This document shows, piece after piece, positions 8,906 through 16,856 of a stretch of 64,000 nucleotides of DNA (the stretch's first letter is position 1; every line of letters begins with the position of its first letter). The notes under the pieces were generated by a model. The model ran no database searches. It was not told where the DNA came from and was given only the letters and a program-made list of their open reading frames with translations. Source of the stretch: Chloracidobacterium thermophilum B. Its GTDB lineage: Bacteria; Acidobacteriota; Blastocatellia; Chloracidobacteriales; Chloracidobacteriaceae. A program made the position numbers and the translations under genes. Location of the stretch: contig NC_016024.1 in the NCBI RefSeq assembly GCF_000226295.1, positions 231,501 through 295,500 of the forward strand, written 5' to 3'.

Positions 8906-9829
8906 ATGCCCTACGACCCTGCCAGACATCACCGTCGTTCCATTCGCCTGCAAGGGTACGATTACGCCCGGCCAGGGGCGTATTTCGTCACCATCGTCAC
9001 GCAGGGGCGGGCGTGTCTGTTCGGCGAGGTGGTGGCGGGCGAGATGCGAATGAACGACGCCGGGCGGATGGTTCATCATGTGTGGGATGAATTGGCGTTG
9101 TTTTATGAGGGCGTACAGACCGATGCGTTCATTGTGATGCCCAACCATGTGCACGGCATCATCATTTTGACCGGCAACGTACGGGCAACCCCCCACGTCC
9201 ACCCCGATGAAATGGCCGTACGGGCAACCCCCCGTGGTTGCCCCACAACCCCCCGTGGTTGCCCCGATGAAATGAATGCAACCCCCCGCGTCCACCCCGA
9301 CGAAATGAACGTAAACGTAGGGGCAACCCCCCGTGGTTGCCCCGATCATCCCCGTGATTGCCCCGATCATCCCCGTGATTGCCCCGATGAAATGGCCGTA
9401 CGGGCAACCCCCCGTGGTTGCCCCGATCCCCAATCCGCCCCAACCGCCCCGTCACATCCCCCAACGGCGCAACCGCATCCCCCGATGGGGCAGGCACGGG
9501 GGCCTGCCCCTACCGTTGCCCCGGCCGCCCCGTCACATCCCCCGATGGGGCAACCACGGGGGGTTGCCCCTACGTTGGGATTGCCGGATGTGGTGCACCG
9601 GTTCAAAACCATGACCACCAAACGCTACGCCGACGGGGTACGCGCGAACCAATGGCCACCCTTTCCCGGCCGCCTGTGGCAACGCAACTACTACGAACAC
9701 ATCATCCGTGACGACCAATCCTGGCAGCGCATCCGCGAATACATCCTGACCAACCCCCTGCGCTGGCATCTGGATCGTGAACGGGACATCGGCGCTGACC
9801 CATTGGATGTGATTGGGGACGGCACGTGA
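8906..9829 (+). CDS. REP-associated tyrosine transposase (Y1/IS200-like) with repeat-derived insert
   Basis: A 307-residue protein starting at MPYDPARHHRRSIRLQGYDY, the usual N-terminus of this family. The HUH-type metal-binding motif is PNHVHG (79-84) and the catalytic tyrosine lies in WQRNYYEH (Y262/Y263), followed by the family's C-terminal REYILTNPLRW. Such enzymes cut single-stranded DNA at palindromic REP hairpins. Between about residues 91 and 225 the protein is interrupted by low-complexity ATPRGCPDEM-like repeats encoded by palindromic DNA; without them it would be about 172 residues, the normal size. Whether the protein is active is unclear, since the insert separates HUH and Tyr. 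An upstream in-frame ATG at 8744 would add 54 residues with no family resemblance, so I prefer 8906. Confidence 0.85.
   Translation: MPYDPARHHRRSIRLQGYDYARPGAYFVTIVTQGRACLFGEVVAGEMRMNDAGRMVHHVWDELALFYEGVQTDAFIVMPNHVHGIIILTGNVRATPHVHPDEMAVRATPRGCPTTPRGCPDEMNATPRVHPDEMNVNVGATPRGCPDHPRDCPDHPRDCPDEMAVRATPRGCPDPQSAPTAPSHPPTAQPHPPMGQARGPAPTVAPAAPSHPPMGQPRGVAPTLGLPDVVHRFKTMTTKRYADGVRANQWPPFPGRLWQRNYYEHIIRDDQSWQRIREYILTNPLRWHLDRERDIGADPLDVIGDGT
9166..9590 (+). repeat. Palindromic repeat cluster inside the transposase gene
   Basis: Multiple copies of a gggcaacc-cccgt-ggttgccc hairpin and relatives (cccgtgattgccccgatcat, ccccgatggggcaggcacgg) are strung together in frame. Some copies carry the GTAGGGGC/GCCCCTAC ends seen in the intergenic palindrome at 9900 and in rpoD. 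Copies are often separated by gatgaaatg, encoding DEM. Confidence 0.85.
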
Positions 9830-9899
9830 AAACGTCGTAGTCGTGACGGCACACAAAACGGTGCATGAAAACGTTGGGGAACGTGGTGGTTATGGTTGC

Positions 9900-9929
9900 G
9901 GTAGGGGCGACCGGCCGGTCGCCCCTACC
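9900..9929. repeat. Perfect 30-bp palindrome (REP-like)
   Basis: The left half GGTAGGGGCGACCGG is followed immediately by its exact reverse complement. It shares GTAGGGGCG...CGCCCCTAC ends with palindromes in the neighbouring transposase gene and in rpoD. It lies 70 bp downstream of the transposase gene, fitting a REP element that such transposases recognise. Confidence 0.85.
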
Positions 9930-9986
9930 ACCCATCACAACCATAGCCATGCATTACGGCGTCTCCCCAACCGCGATGCACAACGC

Positions 9987-10196
9987 GCGGGCGGGACGCC
10001 CGCGCGCCCAGGCGCGTCGCGTTAGCGACGATTGAATTTAGCCCGGCGTTTCAACGCCGGGAAAACGGTGTCACATCGCCCCGCGTCGCGTAGCGACGCC
10101 TGAAATCCATCGTGGGTTCAAACCCGCGACGGATTTCAACCCCCGAATCGTGTGATGCCCCATGCCCACGCGGGCAAGATGCCCGCGCTCCCAGGA
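9987..10196. repeat. Composite palindromic repeat, downstream copy 1
   Basis: Same ordered palindromes as at 1166-1375 and nearly identical in sequence. The terminal GC palindrome has changed to cgggcaagatgcccg. The flanks 9830-9986 and 10651-10785 hold no gene that I can see. Confidence 0.85.
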
Positions 10197-10203
10197 AAGG
10201 ATA

Positions 10204-10400
10204 CCCGCGCGCCCAGGCGCGTCGCGTTAGCGACGATTGAATTTAGCCCGGCGTTTCAACGCCGGGAAAACGGTGTCACATCGCCCCGCGTCGCGTAGCG
10301 ACGCCTGAAATCCATCGTGGGTTCAAACCCGCGACGGATTTCAACCCCCGGATTGTGTGATGCCCCATGCCCACGCGGGCGGGACGCCCGCGCTCCCAGG
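10204..10400. repeat. Composite palindromic repeat, downstream copy 2
   Basis: Direct repeat of the preceding copy, lacking its first few bases. It contains the GTCGCGTTAGCGAC, CCCGGCGTTTCAACGCCGGG and GTCGCGTAGCGAC palindromes in order. Confidence 0.85.
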
Positions 10401-10466
10401 AAAGGACGCCCGCGCTCCCAGGAAAGGACGCCCGCGCTCCCAGGAAAGGACGCCCGCGCTCCCAGG
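10401..10466. repeat. 22-bp tandem repeat, three copies
   Basis: Three consecutive copies of aaaggacgcccgcgctcccagg plus one bases after (10401, 10423, 10445), formed by local expansion of the junction between composite copies 2 and 3. Confidence 0.85.
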
Positions 10467-10650
10467 CGCGTCGCGTTAGCGACGATTGAATTTAGCCCGG
10501 CGTTTCAACGCCGGGGAAACGGTGTCACATCGCCCCGCGTCGCGTAGCGACGCCTGAAATCCACCGTGGGTTCAAACCCGCGACGGATTTCAACCCCCGA
10601 ATCGTGTGATGCCCCATGCCCACGCGGGCGGGACGCCCGCGCTCCCAGGG
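10467..10650. repeat. Composite palindromic repeat, downstream copy 3
   Basis: Third downstream copy of the composite unit, ending in gcgggcgggacgcccgcgctcccagg. The unique sequence leading to panD begins after it. Confidence 0.85.
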
Positions 10651-10785
10651 ACGTAGAAAGCCGCGCTCCCGGCAAGAAAAACATGCACGACACACGCCGG
10701 ATTCCGCTATGTTTTGCTGTCCGCTTTTCTCTAACTCATAACCCATACCCTTCAGCCAAAGGACGGCACACCAATCTGACCGCTT

Positions 10786-11142
10786 ATGTTCCGCCTGATG
10801 CACAAATCCAAAATTCACCGCGCCACGGTGACGGAAGCCAACCTCAACTACACCGGCAGCCTGACCGTTGACCAGGACCTGCTCGATGCCGCTGACATCC
10901 TCCCCAACGAAAAAGTCTCCGTCGTCAACATCAACACCGGCGCCCGCTTCGAGACCTACGCCATTTCTGGCCCACGCGGCTCCGGCACCATCTGCCTCAA
11001 CGGCGCCGCCGCGCGGCTCGGTACACCCGGCGATCTCGTCATCATCATTTCCTACGGGCTGTTTACCGACGAGGAAGCCCGCCACCTCAAACCCCGCGTC
11101 GTCAAGGTGGATGCTCACAACCGCCTGCTGCCCGAAGCGTAG
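10786..11142 (+). CDS. panD: Aspartate 1-decarboxylase
   Basis: Converts L-aspartate to beta-alanine for pantothenate and CoA synthesis in the cytoplasm. The 118-residue zymogen aligns along its whole length with PanD. It shows K9 near the N-terminus and the self-processing site Y22-T-G24-S25, where cleavage before Ser25 creates the catalytic pyruvoyl group. Also conserved are the RFETYAI segment and [19 protein letters not shown]. It is the first unique gene after the repeat island and precedes a PlsC-like acyltransferase by 66 bp on the same strand. No other pantothenate gene is in the window. Confidence 0.97.
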   Translation: MFRLMHKSKIHRATVTEANLNYTGSLTVDQDLLDAADILPNEKVSVVNINTGARFETYAISGPRGSGTICLNGAAARLGTPGDLVIIISYGLFTDEEARHLKPRVVKVDAHNRLLPEA

Positions 11143-11208
11143 GCGCTCCACAGCGCAGGCGCTTCAAAGCATAGGCCTTCCGTAGGCATCCAGGTCACGC
11201 TCCAGCCC

Positions 11209-11949
11209 GTGCTGCCGGCCCAGCCTTCACCGCTCTTTCAGCGCGTCGTCCACGCCTACAACCAACACCTGCTGCGCCGCGCCTTCCACGCCGTCTGGTG
11301 GCGCGGCGTTGACGTGTTCACCGCCGAACCACGCCGGCCGCTGCTCATCTACGCCAACCATCCGGGATGGTGGGACCCCCTGCTGGCCTTCTTTGTCGTC
11401 CGCCGTACCGGACGCGACGGCTACATGATGGGCGAGGAAACCACGCTCCGTACCTTCCGGTTTTTCCGCTGGATGGGCGGCTTTTCCGTCAACCGCGCCG
11501 ATGCCCGCGACGTAGCCCGGTCCATCCGCTATGCCAGTGAACGCCTGGCGGCTCCCTCAACCGCCCTGTGGATTTTCCCCCAGGGCGAAATCGTCCCGCC
11601 CGACAAACGCCCCCTGACTTTTCTGCCCGGCACAGCCCACATCCTGCGCCGGACAACCGCCTGCATCGCCGTTCCGACCGCCATCCGCTACGAGTTCCAC
11701 GACCAGCCGCGCCCCGAAGTGTTTCTCGATTTCGGTCCCGGTGAACTGATCCGTGGCGCTGAAGTCCACGACATCACCGCGCTGACCTGCCATCTGCAAG
11801 CCCGGCTGACCGAACGCATGGATGCCCTGCGCGATGCCGTCTGGGAACGCCGCCCGGAAGGATTTTCCTTGGCGCTGCGCGGGCAACCCTCCATCAGCGA
11901 CCGCTACGCTGCCGTCGTCGCCCGGCTGACCGGAAAACGCACCGGATGA
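11209..11949 (+). CDS. Lysophospholipid acyltransferase family protein (PlsC-like)
   Basis: A 246-residue member of the LPLAT superfamily. The catalytic block is NHPGWWD (N50-D56, the NHxxxxD motif with H51 and D56), followed by a FSVNRAD block and IFPQGEIV near residue 122, where most members have FPEGT. The family transfers acyl chains to lysophospholipids or related acceptors at the inner membrane. There is no clear transmembrane segment, so it may be peripheral. GTG start. Its stop overlaps an ATG (ATGA at 11946), but the next gene more likely starts further down. The exact substrate is not known. Confidence 0.85.
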   Translation: MLPAQPSPLFQRVVHAYNQHLLRRAFHAVWWRGVDVFTAEPRRPLLIYANHPGWWDPLLAFFVVRRTGRDGYMMGEETTLRTFRFFRWMGGFSVNRADARDVARSIRYASERLAAPSTALWIFPQGEIVPPDKRPLTFLPGTAHILRRTTACIAVPTAIRYEFHDQPRPEVFLDFGPGELIRGAEVHDITALTCHLQARLTERMDALRDAVWERRPEGFSLALRGQPSISDRYAAVVARLTGKRTG

Positions 11950-12062
11950 ACAAATCTTTACCCTGCCCACAGACCGGAAGGCTTGCGCCGGCAACCCATC
12001 CGTGCCATACAGAAACCGGTTTCAGAAGCCTGATTTCCGTTGCCAGCAAGGAGCCAAAGCCA

Positions 12063-12989
12063 ATGTCTGAAGGCGTTTTTTCCGTCCGCCGCCCGGTCTG
12101 GTGGGCGGCTGCCGTCGGTGGAGTGTTCGTCTCGGCCGCGTTGTTTTCCCCAACGGTACGCGCCGTCGGACAGTCCTTCCTGGACGCTTTCCGCCTGCCG
12201 CGTGTCGTCGCCATCGGTCTCGATGACCAGCAGATGACCGCCCTGCGGGAGCGCCTCAACCGCGTACAGTCGAAGTTTGACCTGCCGGCGCTCGTCGCCG
12301 AAAACGTCGAAGTCGCAGAGCCAACGGTCAGGTCCGCGCGGGTGAACTCAGCCAGGGAAGCCGGTCAGGTGGCGGGTATGGCTGTCCGTACGCCGGCATG
12401 GTTGCCGGAGGGCGTCACCATGCAGGACATGCGCGCCACGTCCAGCGGCGGCGGCGCGCGCTTCAAGGTGGACGTTGGCTTTGCCAATCAGGTGCTCGAC
12501 TTCCTCGAACTGCGGGACGCCCTGCTGCCGGCTTCACTCGACGGCCAAACCATTGCTTTCCGGCTGGGCGGGCGCGTGGAAACCAGCTTTGCCCGTGGCG
12601 ACGAACACCGGTTCGCGCTGGTGCAGGCGCGCCTGCCCGAAGTCAGCCTGCCGGAAGGGACATCGCTGACGCCGTTCGGCTACGCCTACCTGCGGATGCT
12701 CGGCATGGATGCCGAAGCCGCCCACCGCGTCGCCGCCACGACCGACTGGCGTTCGACCTTCGTGCTGCCCATCCCGGCCCGCTTCCACGATCTGCAACAG
12801 GTCATCGTGCGCGGGCAGCCGGGCTTTCTGCTGACACCGCACGCCGTTGAAGAAGCGCCACGGCGCAACCGTCGCTGGCAGCCGGTGCGGGCAACAACGC
12901 TGGCCTGGACGGAAGGCGACCAGGTGTTCGTCCTGAGCGGCAACCTGACCGAACAGGAAGCTCTCACCATCGCCGGCGCGTTGCAGTAG
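12063..12989 (+). CDS. Membrane-anchored hypothetical protein, DUF4367-like C-terminus
   Basis: A 308-residue protein with one N-terminal membrane segment (about residues 11-35, WWAAAVGGVFVSAALF) and a large extracytoplasmic part. The C-terminal third (VIVRGQPGFLLTP... to WTEGDQVFVLSGNLTEQEAL) resembles the DUF4367-type fold found in envelope-stress and sporulation-associated anchored proteins; this is a weak resemblance. I chose 12063 because aaggagccaaagcca gives a good ribosome binding site. An ATG at 11946 overlapping the previous stop would add 39 residues without signal features. An ABC ATPase gene begins 27 bp downstream, so the two may form one transport or signalling unit. Confidence 0.7.
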   Translation: MSEGVFSVRRPVWWAAAVGGVFVSAALFSPTVRAVGQSFLDAFRLPRVVAIGLDDQQMTALRERLNRVQSKFDLPALVAENVEVAEPTVRSARVNSAREAGQVAGMAVRTPAWLPEGVTMQDMRATSSGGGARFKVDVGFANQVLDFLELRDALLPASLDGQTIAFRLGGRVETSFARGDEHRFALVQARLPEVSLPEGTSLTPFGYAYLRMLGMDAEAAHRVAATTDWRSTFVLPIPARFHDLQQVIVRGQPGFLLTPHAVEEAPRRNRRWQPVRATTLAWTEGDQVFVLSGNLTEQEALTIAGALQ

Positions 12990-13016
12990 GGGCCGGAGCC
13001 GGTTCCGGGGCTGGCT

Positions 13017-13937
13017 GTGACCGCCGGAAACTGGGTGATTGAAGCGGAAGGTCTGCGCAAGGTGTTCGGCCGCAAGGTGGCCGTCGCCGACCTTTCGCTG
13101 CGCGTGGCTGCCGGCGAGGTGTTCGGGTTTCTCGGCCCGAACGGCGCGGGCAAGACCACGGCCATGAAAATGCTGCTCGGCCTCGTCCATCCGACGGCCG
13201 GGCGCGGCTTCGTTCTGGGGCATCCCGTCGGCTCGCGGGAAGCGCGCCGGTGGGTGGGTTTCCTGCCCGAACACTTCCGCTTTCACGACTGGATGACCGG
13301 CCGCGAGTTGCTCAATTTTCACGGGCAACTGCACGGGCTGCCGGCGACCGCGCGCGCCAAGCGCATCGAGACCCTGCTGGCACAGGTGGATTTGGCCGAT
13401 GCCGGCGACCGCCCGGTAGGCACCTACAGCAAGGGCATGCAGCAACGGCTGGGACTCGCCCAGGCGCTCATCCATCAGCCCAAACTCGTCTTTCTCGATG
13501 AGCCAACGTCCGGGCTTGATCCCATCGGGCGCATTCTCGTGCGCGATCTCATCGTGCGGCTGCGCAGCGAAGGCGTCACGGTTTTTTTCAACTCCCACAT
13601 TCTGGGCGATGTCGAAGCCGTCTGCGACCGCGTTGTGTTTCTCAAACGCGGCCGGGTGGTTCACGAAACCGCGCTGCGGGAGGGGCTCACACCGGAACTG
13701 CACCTGCGCCTTGGCGAAGTCCCACCGGAACTCGTCCGGGGACTGGCTGCCTTCGGCCGCGTGCTGCGTACGGCAGAACGTGAAGTCTGGCTGCAACTGG
13801 AACAGGAAACCGCCGTGCCGGGCATCGTCCGCTGGCTGGTTGAACGAGGGGCGGCGGTCTATGGCGTATGGGTGCAGCGCCCGTCACTCGAATCCCTGTT
13901 TCTGGAAACCATGGGGCCGGAAGAACGCGCCGGCTAG
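13017..13937 (+). CDS. ABC transporter ATP-binding protein
   Basis: A 306-residue ATPase with Walker [10 protein letters not shown] (40-48), signature [15 protein letters not shown] (around residue 137), Walker [14 protein letters not shown] and switch histidine in [11 protein letters not shown]. The C-terminal 80 residues form an accessory domain as in ABC-2-type exporters of the CcmA/YhaQ type. It starts at GTG shortly after the DUF4367-like gene. No permease gene follows: the next gene is on the opposite strand. The transmembrane partner must be encoded elsewhere, or the upstream single-pass protein takes part. Confidence 0.93.
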   Translation: MTAGNWVIEAEGLRKVFGRKVAVADLSLRVAAGEVFGFLGPNGAGKTTAMKMLLGLVHPTAGRGFVLGHPVGSREARRWVGFLPEHFRFHDWMTGRELLNFHGQLHGLPATARAKRIETLLAQVDLADAGDRPVGTYSKGMQQRLGLAQALIHQPKLVFLDEPTSGLDPIGRILVRDLIVRLRSEGVTVFFNSHILGDVEAVCDRVVFLKRGRVVHETALREGLTPELHLRLGEVPPELVRGLAAFGRVLRTAEREVWLQLEQETAVPGIVRWLVERGAAVYGVWVQRPSLESLFLETMGPEERAG

Positions 13938-13954
13938 CGGTGGCTTATGTCCAT

Positions 13955-14770
13955 TCAAGTCCATTCGAGTTCGTCGGCGCGGAAAACCGGGCCTTCAACA
14001 CATGCCCGGCGGTAGTCCGTCGCGCCGTCCTGACCCCTGACGGCAACAACGCATCCGACACAGACGCCAAAGCCACAGGCCATGCGTTCCTCAACCGAAA
14101 CGTAGGTCAGTATGCAGGCCGCAGCCGTCAGCGCCGCCACCCGCTCCAGCATCGGCCCGGGGCCGCAGGCATAGACCACGAACTTCCCGCTGCGTACTTC
14201 ATCCGCGTGGTCATGAAGAAACCGCTCGAAGGGTGTGGTGACAAAGCCCCTGACGCCGCGTGAGCCATCATTCGTGGCGACATGAACCGGAATACCCAGC
14301 GCGGTGAAATCCTCCAGCCCGATGAGGTCCACGGTGGAGCGTCCGCCGAGAAACAGGCGCGTGGCTACCTGTTCCCGCTTGAGCTGTTCGGCCAGCGCAA
14401 GCAGCGCTGCACTCCCGACACCGCCGGCAACGAGCAGGGCTTCGCGTCCGCCAACAGCCACGGGGGCAATGTCGAACGGCCGCCCCAGCGGAAGCAGCGC
14501 CTGCACGGCATCGCCCGCGTGTACGCGCCGCAACGCCTGAGTGCCGCGCCCGAAGACCTGATAGATGAACTCAACCTGGCTGCCGGCCCCGCTGCGCCGC
14601 AGGCGGTAAATCGCCATGGCGCGTCGCCACATGGGGTCAAGTGCACCGGCCGGTTTGAGCATGGCGAACTGTCCCGGCGCAAATGTGAGCGGTTCCGCCG
14701 CCGTCAGCGTGAGGTGGCCGTAGCTGCCAAACGTACGGTGTCCGGTGACGGTGAGCCTGATGTCCTGCAC
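13955..14770 (-). CDS. pyrK: Dihydroorotate dehydrogenase electron-transfer subunit-like flavoprotein
   Basis: A 271-residue ferredoxin-reductase-family protein. The FAD-binding domain includes WRRAMAIYRL (RxYS-like position), the NAD-binding domain includes LLVAGGVGSAALLALAEQL, and the C-terminal [2Fe-2S] site is C232-x4-C237-x2-C240-x16-C257, typical of PyrK. PyrK passes electrons from dihydroorotate to NAD in class 1B enzymes. I chose the GTG at 14770 because ggagga lies 5 bases upstream; longer readings run into dnaG on the other strand. No pyrD is next to it, so it could instead serve another dehydrogenase. It is convergent with the ABC ATPase gene and divergent from dnaG. Confidence 0.85.
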   Translation of the reverse strand: MQDIRLTVTGHRTFGSYGHLTLTAAEPLTFAPGQFAMLKPAGALDPMWRRAMAIYRLRRSGAGSQVEFIYQVFGRGTQALRRVHAGDAVQALLPLGRPFDIAPVAVGGREALLVAGGVGSAALLALAEQLKREQVATRLFLGGRSTVDLIGLEDFTALGIPVHVATNDGSRGVRGFVTTPFERFLHDHADEVRSGKFVVYACGPGPMLERVAALTAAACILTYVSVEERMACGFGVCVGCVVAVRGQDGATDYRRACVEGPVFRADELEWT

Positions 14771-14927
14771 GGCAATCCTCCGGTCTGAAAAACCCGTTTT
14801 CCGACAAAAACATGCCGCCGCAACGTGGTCAACCGGAACGTTCGGCGTGAGCAGGATTTGCTCGGCGGGCTTGCATCCGGGGGCGCTGCAAGGTAGCCAT
14901 GGGCGTTTCTGAAACAGGTGCTTCACC

Positions 14928-16856
14928 ATGTTGCTTGACCGCCAAACCGTTGACGATCTGCGCGCCCAGGCGGACATCGTGCGCGTGGTTTCCGGCTATG
15001 TCACGCTGCGCAAGCGCGGCGCGAACTACCTTGCCTGCTGTCCGTTCCACAGCGAAAAAACGCCCAGCTTCAACGTCCATCCCGGCAAGCAGGTGTTCAA
15101 ATGCTTCGGGTGCGGCATCGGCGGCGATGTGTTCACCTTCGTGATGCGCATGGAGAATGTCGGCTTTGCCGAAGCCGTACGCATCGTGGCCGAAGTGTGC
15201 GGCCTGCCGCTGCCGGAAGCCCGTCCGGCCGCCCCGCCGGCACACGGGAAAGGGGCGCATCAGGAAGGGGGGCTGCCGGAAGCGGAAGAACGGGAGCGGC
15301 TGCTGCGCCTGCACGAGCTGGCCCTGCGGTTTTTCCAGAGCCAGCTTGCCGCCCCGGAACACTACGCTGCCCGCGAGTATCTGGCGCGGCGTGAGGTGGC
15401 GCCGTCCACGATTGCCGCGCTCGGCCTCGGCTATGCCCCCGACCGCTGGGATGCGCTGCTGACCTTTCTGCGCAGCCACGGCGCAAGCCTGACCGACCTC
15501 GAACGTGGCGGTCTGGTCACGCCACGGGAAAGTGGCAGCGGTGGCTACGACCGCTTCCGGGGACGAATCATGTTTCCGATTGCCGATTCGCAGGGGCGCG
15601 TCGTGGCCTTTGGGGGACGCACACTGGGCGACGGCGAGCCGAAGTACCTCAACTCGCCGGAAACACCGCTCTACGTCAAGGGAAAGCACCTGTTCGGGCT
15701 GCATCTGGCGAAGGAAGCCATCCGGCGCAGTGGCTTTGCCATTCTGGTGGAAGGCTACATGGACTTTCTGCGCCTGTATCAGGAGGGCGTTCACAACGTC
15801 GTGGCGACACTGGGCACGGCGCTGACGGAGGCGCAGGTGCGCCAGTTGCGGCGGTATCTGGAAACGCCCAAAGTCGTCATCAACTTCGACAGTGACCGCG
15901 CCGGACAGGCGGCCACCCGGCGTGGCTTTGAGCTGCTGCTGGAGCAGGGGTTTCGCGTCAACGTGCTCCATCTGCCGGAAGGCAAGGACCCGGATGATTT
16001 CGTGCGGGCCCAGGGCGTCCGCGCCTACCGCGCCTGCCTCCGACAGTCACAGCCGCTGGTGGAATATCTGGCCGATGCGGCGGGACTGGAGTACGACCTG
16101 ACGCGCCCGGCCGGGCGGGCCCAGGCCGTCAATGCTGTGCTGCCATACATTGCCAAACTCAACGATCCCATCGAGCGCGCGCTGGCGGCCGAACGGCTGG
16201 CTGACCGGCTTCAGTTGGATGTAGGGTTGATTCGTACGGCCCTGGAGCAGTCCGCCCGTGAGCGGCGCACTGAGCTGGCGGTGGAAACCGTCGAGGTGGC
16301 GGCCAAGCTGACGCTGGCCGAGCGGCAGGTGCTTCAGGTGCTGCTGTCCCATCCGCCGCTGTGCGAACTGGCCTTTGCCGCACTGGATGACGAACTCATC
16401 AGCATGCTCCCCGGGCGCGTGTTTTTCCGTGCGGTGCGGGAGGTCTATCTGAAAGGCGAGCCGTTTGCTTATGCTCCGCTGGCCGCAGCGGTGGCCCGTT
16501 GGCAGCGGGCCGAAACCAGCGGAAACGCCCACGGGCAGTTTGATTTCCTTGCGGAAGCCGACCACACGCCAACGCCGCTGGACCGGGAAATGGAAAACTA
16601 CGTCGCCGAACTGCTGTTGGGTGCTGAGCCGCCGGCCGACGACACGGCGCTGGCAAAGTACCGTTCCATTCTGGAAGACGGGTTGCTGGTGCTTCAGCAG
16701 CGGCGGCTGGAACACCAGAGCGCCGCCATGCACCGGAATGTGCAGAAGGCGGCGGAATCCGATGACGAGCAACTTGCCCTGCGCTATGCCCACGAACGGT
16801 TGCAGCTCAAACGGGCGCGTCTGGCGGCGCTGCACCATCGGCAGAAAAAGCCATGA
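14928..16856 (+). CDS. dnaG: DNA primase
   Basis: Synthesises RNA primers for chromosomal replication. The 642-residue protein has the N-terminal CHC2 zinc finger (C38, H41, C59, C62 in CPFH and CFGC), the RNA polymerase core with [10 protein letters not shown], and the TOPRIM domain with LVEGYMD and [11 protein letters not shown]. The C-terminal 200 residues correspond to the helicase-binding domain. Length is normal for the family. Its stop overlaps the start of rpoD (ATGA at 16853-16856), the bacterial macromolecular-synthesis arrangement, so primase and primary sigma factor are translationally coupled. Confidence 0.97.
   Translation: MLLDRQTVDDLRAQADIVRVVSGYVTLRKRGANYLACCPFHSEKTPSFNVHPGKQVFKCFGCGIGGDVFTFVMRMENVGFAEAVRIVAEVCGLPLPEARPAAPPAHGKGAHQEGGLPEAEERERLLRLHELALRFFQSQLAAPEHYAAREYLARREVAPSTIAALGLGYAPDRWDALLTFLRSHGASLTDLERGGLVTPRESGSGGYDRFRGRIMFPIADSQGRVVAFGGRTLGDGEPKYLNSPETPLYVKGKHLFGLHLAKEAIRRSGFAILVEGYMDFLRLYQEGVHNVVATLGTALTEAQVRQLRRYLETPKVVINFDSDRAGQAATRRGFELLLEQGFRVNVLHLPEGKDPDDFVRAQGVRAYRACLRQSQPLVEYLADAAGLEYDLTRPAGRAQAVNAVLPYIAKLNDPIERALAAERLADRLQLDVGLIRTALEQSARERRTELAVETVEVAAKLTLAERQVLQVLLSHPPLCELAFAALDDELISMLPGRVFFRAVREVYLKGEPFAYAPLAAAVARWQRAETSGNAHGQFDFLAEADHTPTPLDREMENYVAELLLGAEPPADDTALAKYRSILEDGLLVLQQRRLEHQSAAMHRNVQKAAESDDEQLALRYAHERLQLKRARLAALHHRQKKP

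Noticed and set aside
8687-9433. Minus-strand glycine-rich frame opposite the transposase
   Set aside because: It is the reverse reading of the palindromic repeats and lacks any ribosome binding site or family similarity.
10401-10466. 22-bp direct repeats as a CRISPR or iteron-type origin
   Set aside because: The repeats abut without spacers and derive from the composite-repeat end; no replication initiator gene is near.
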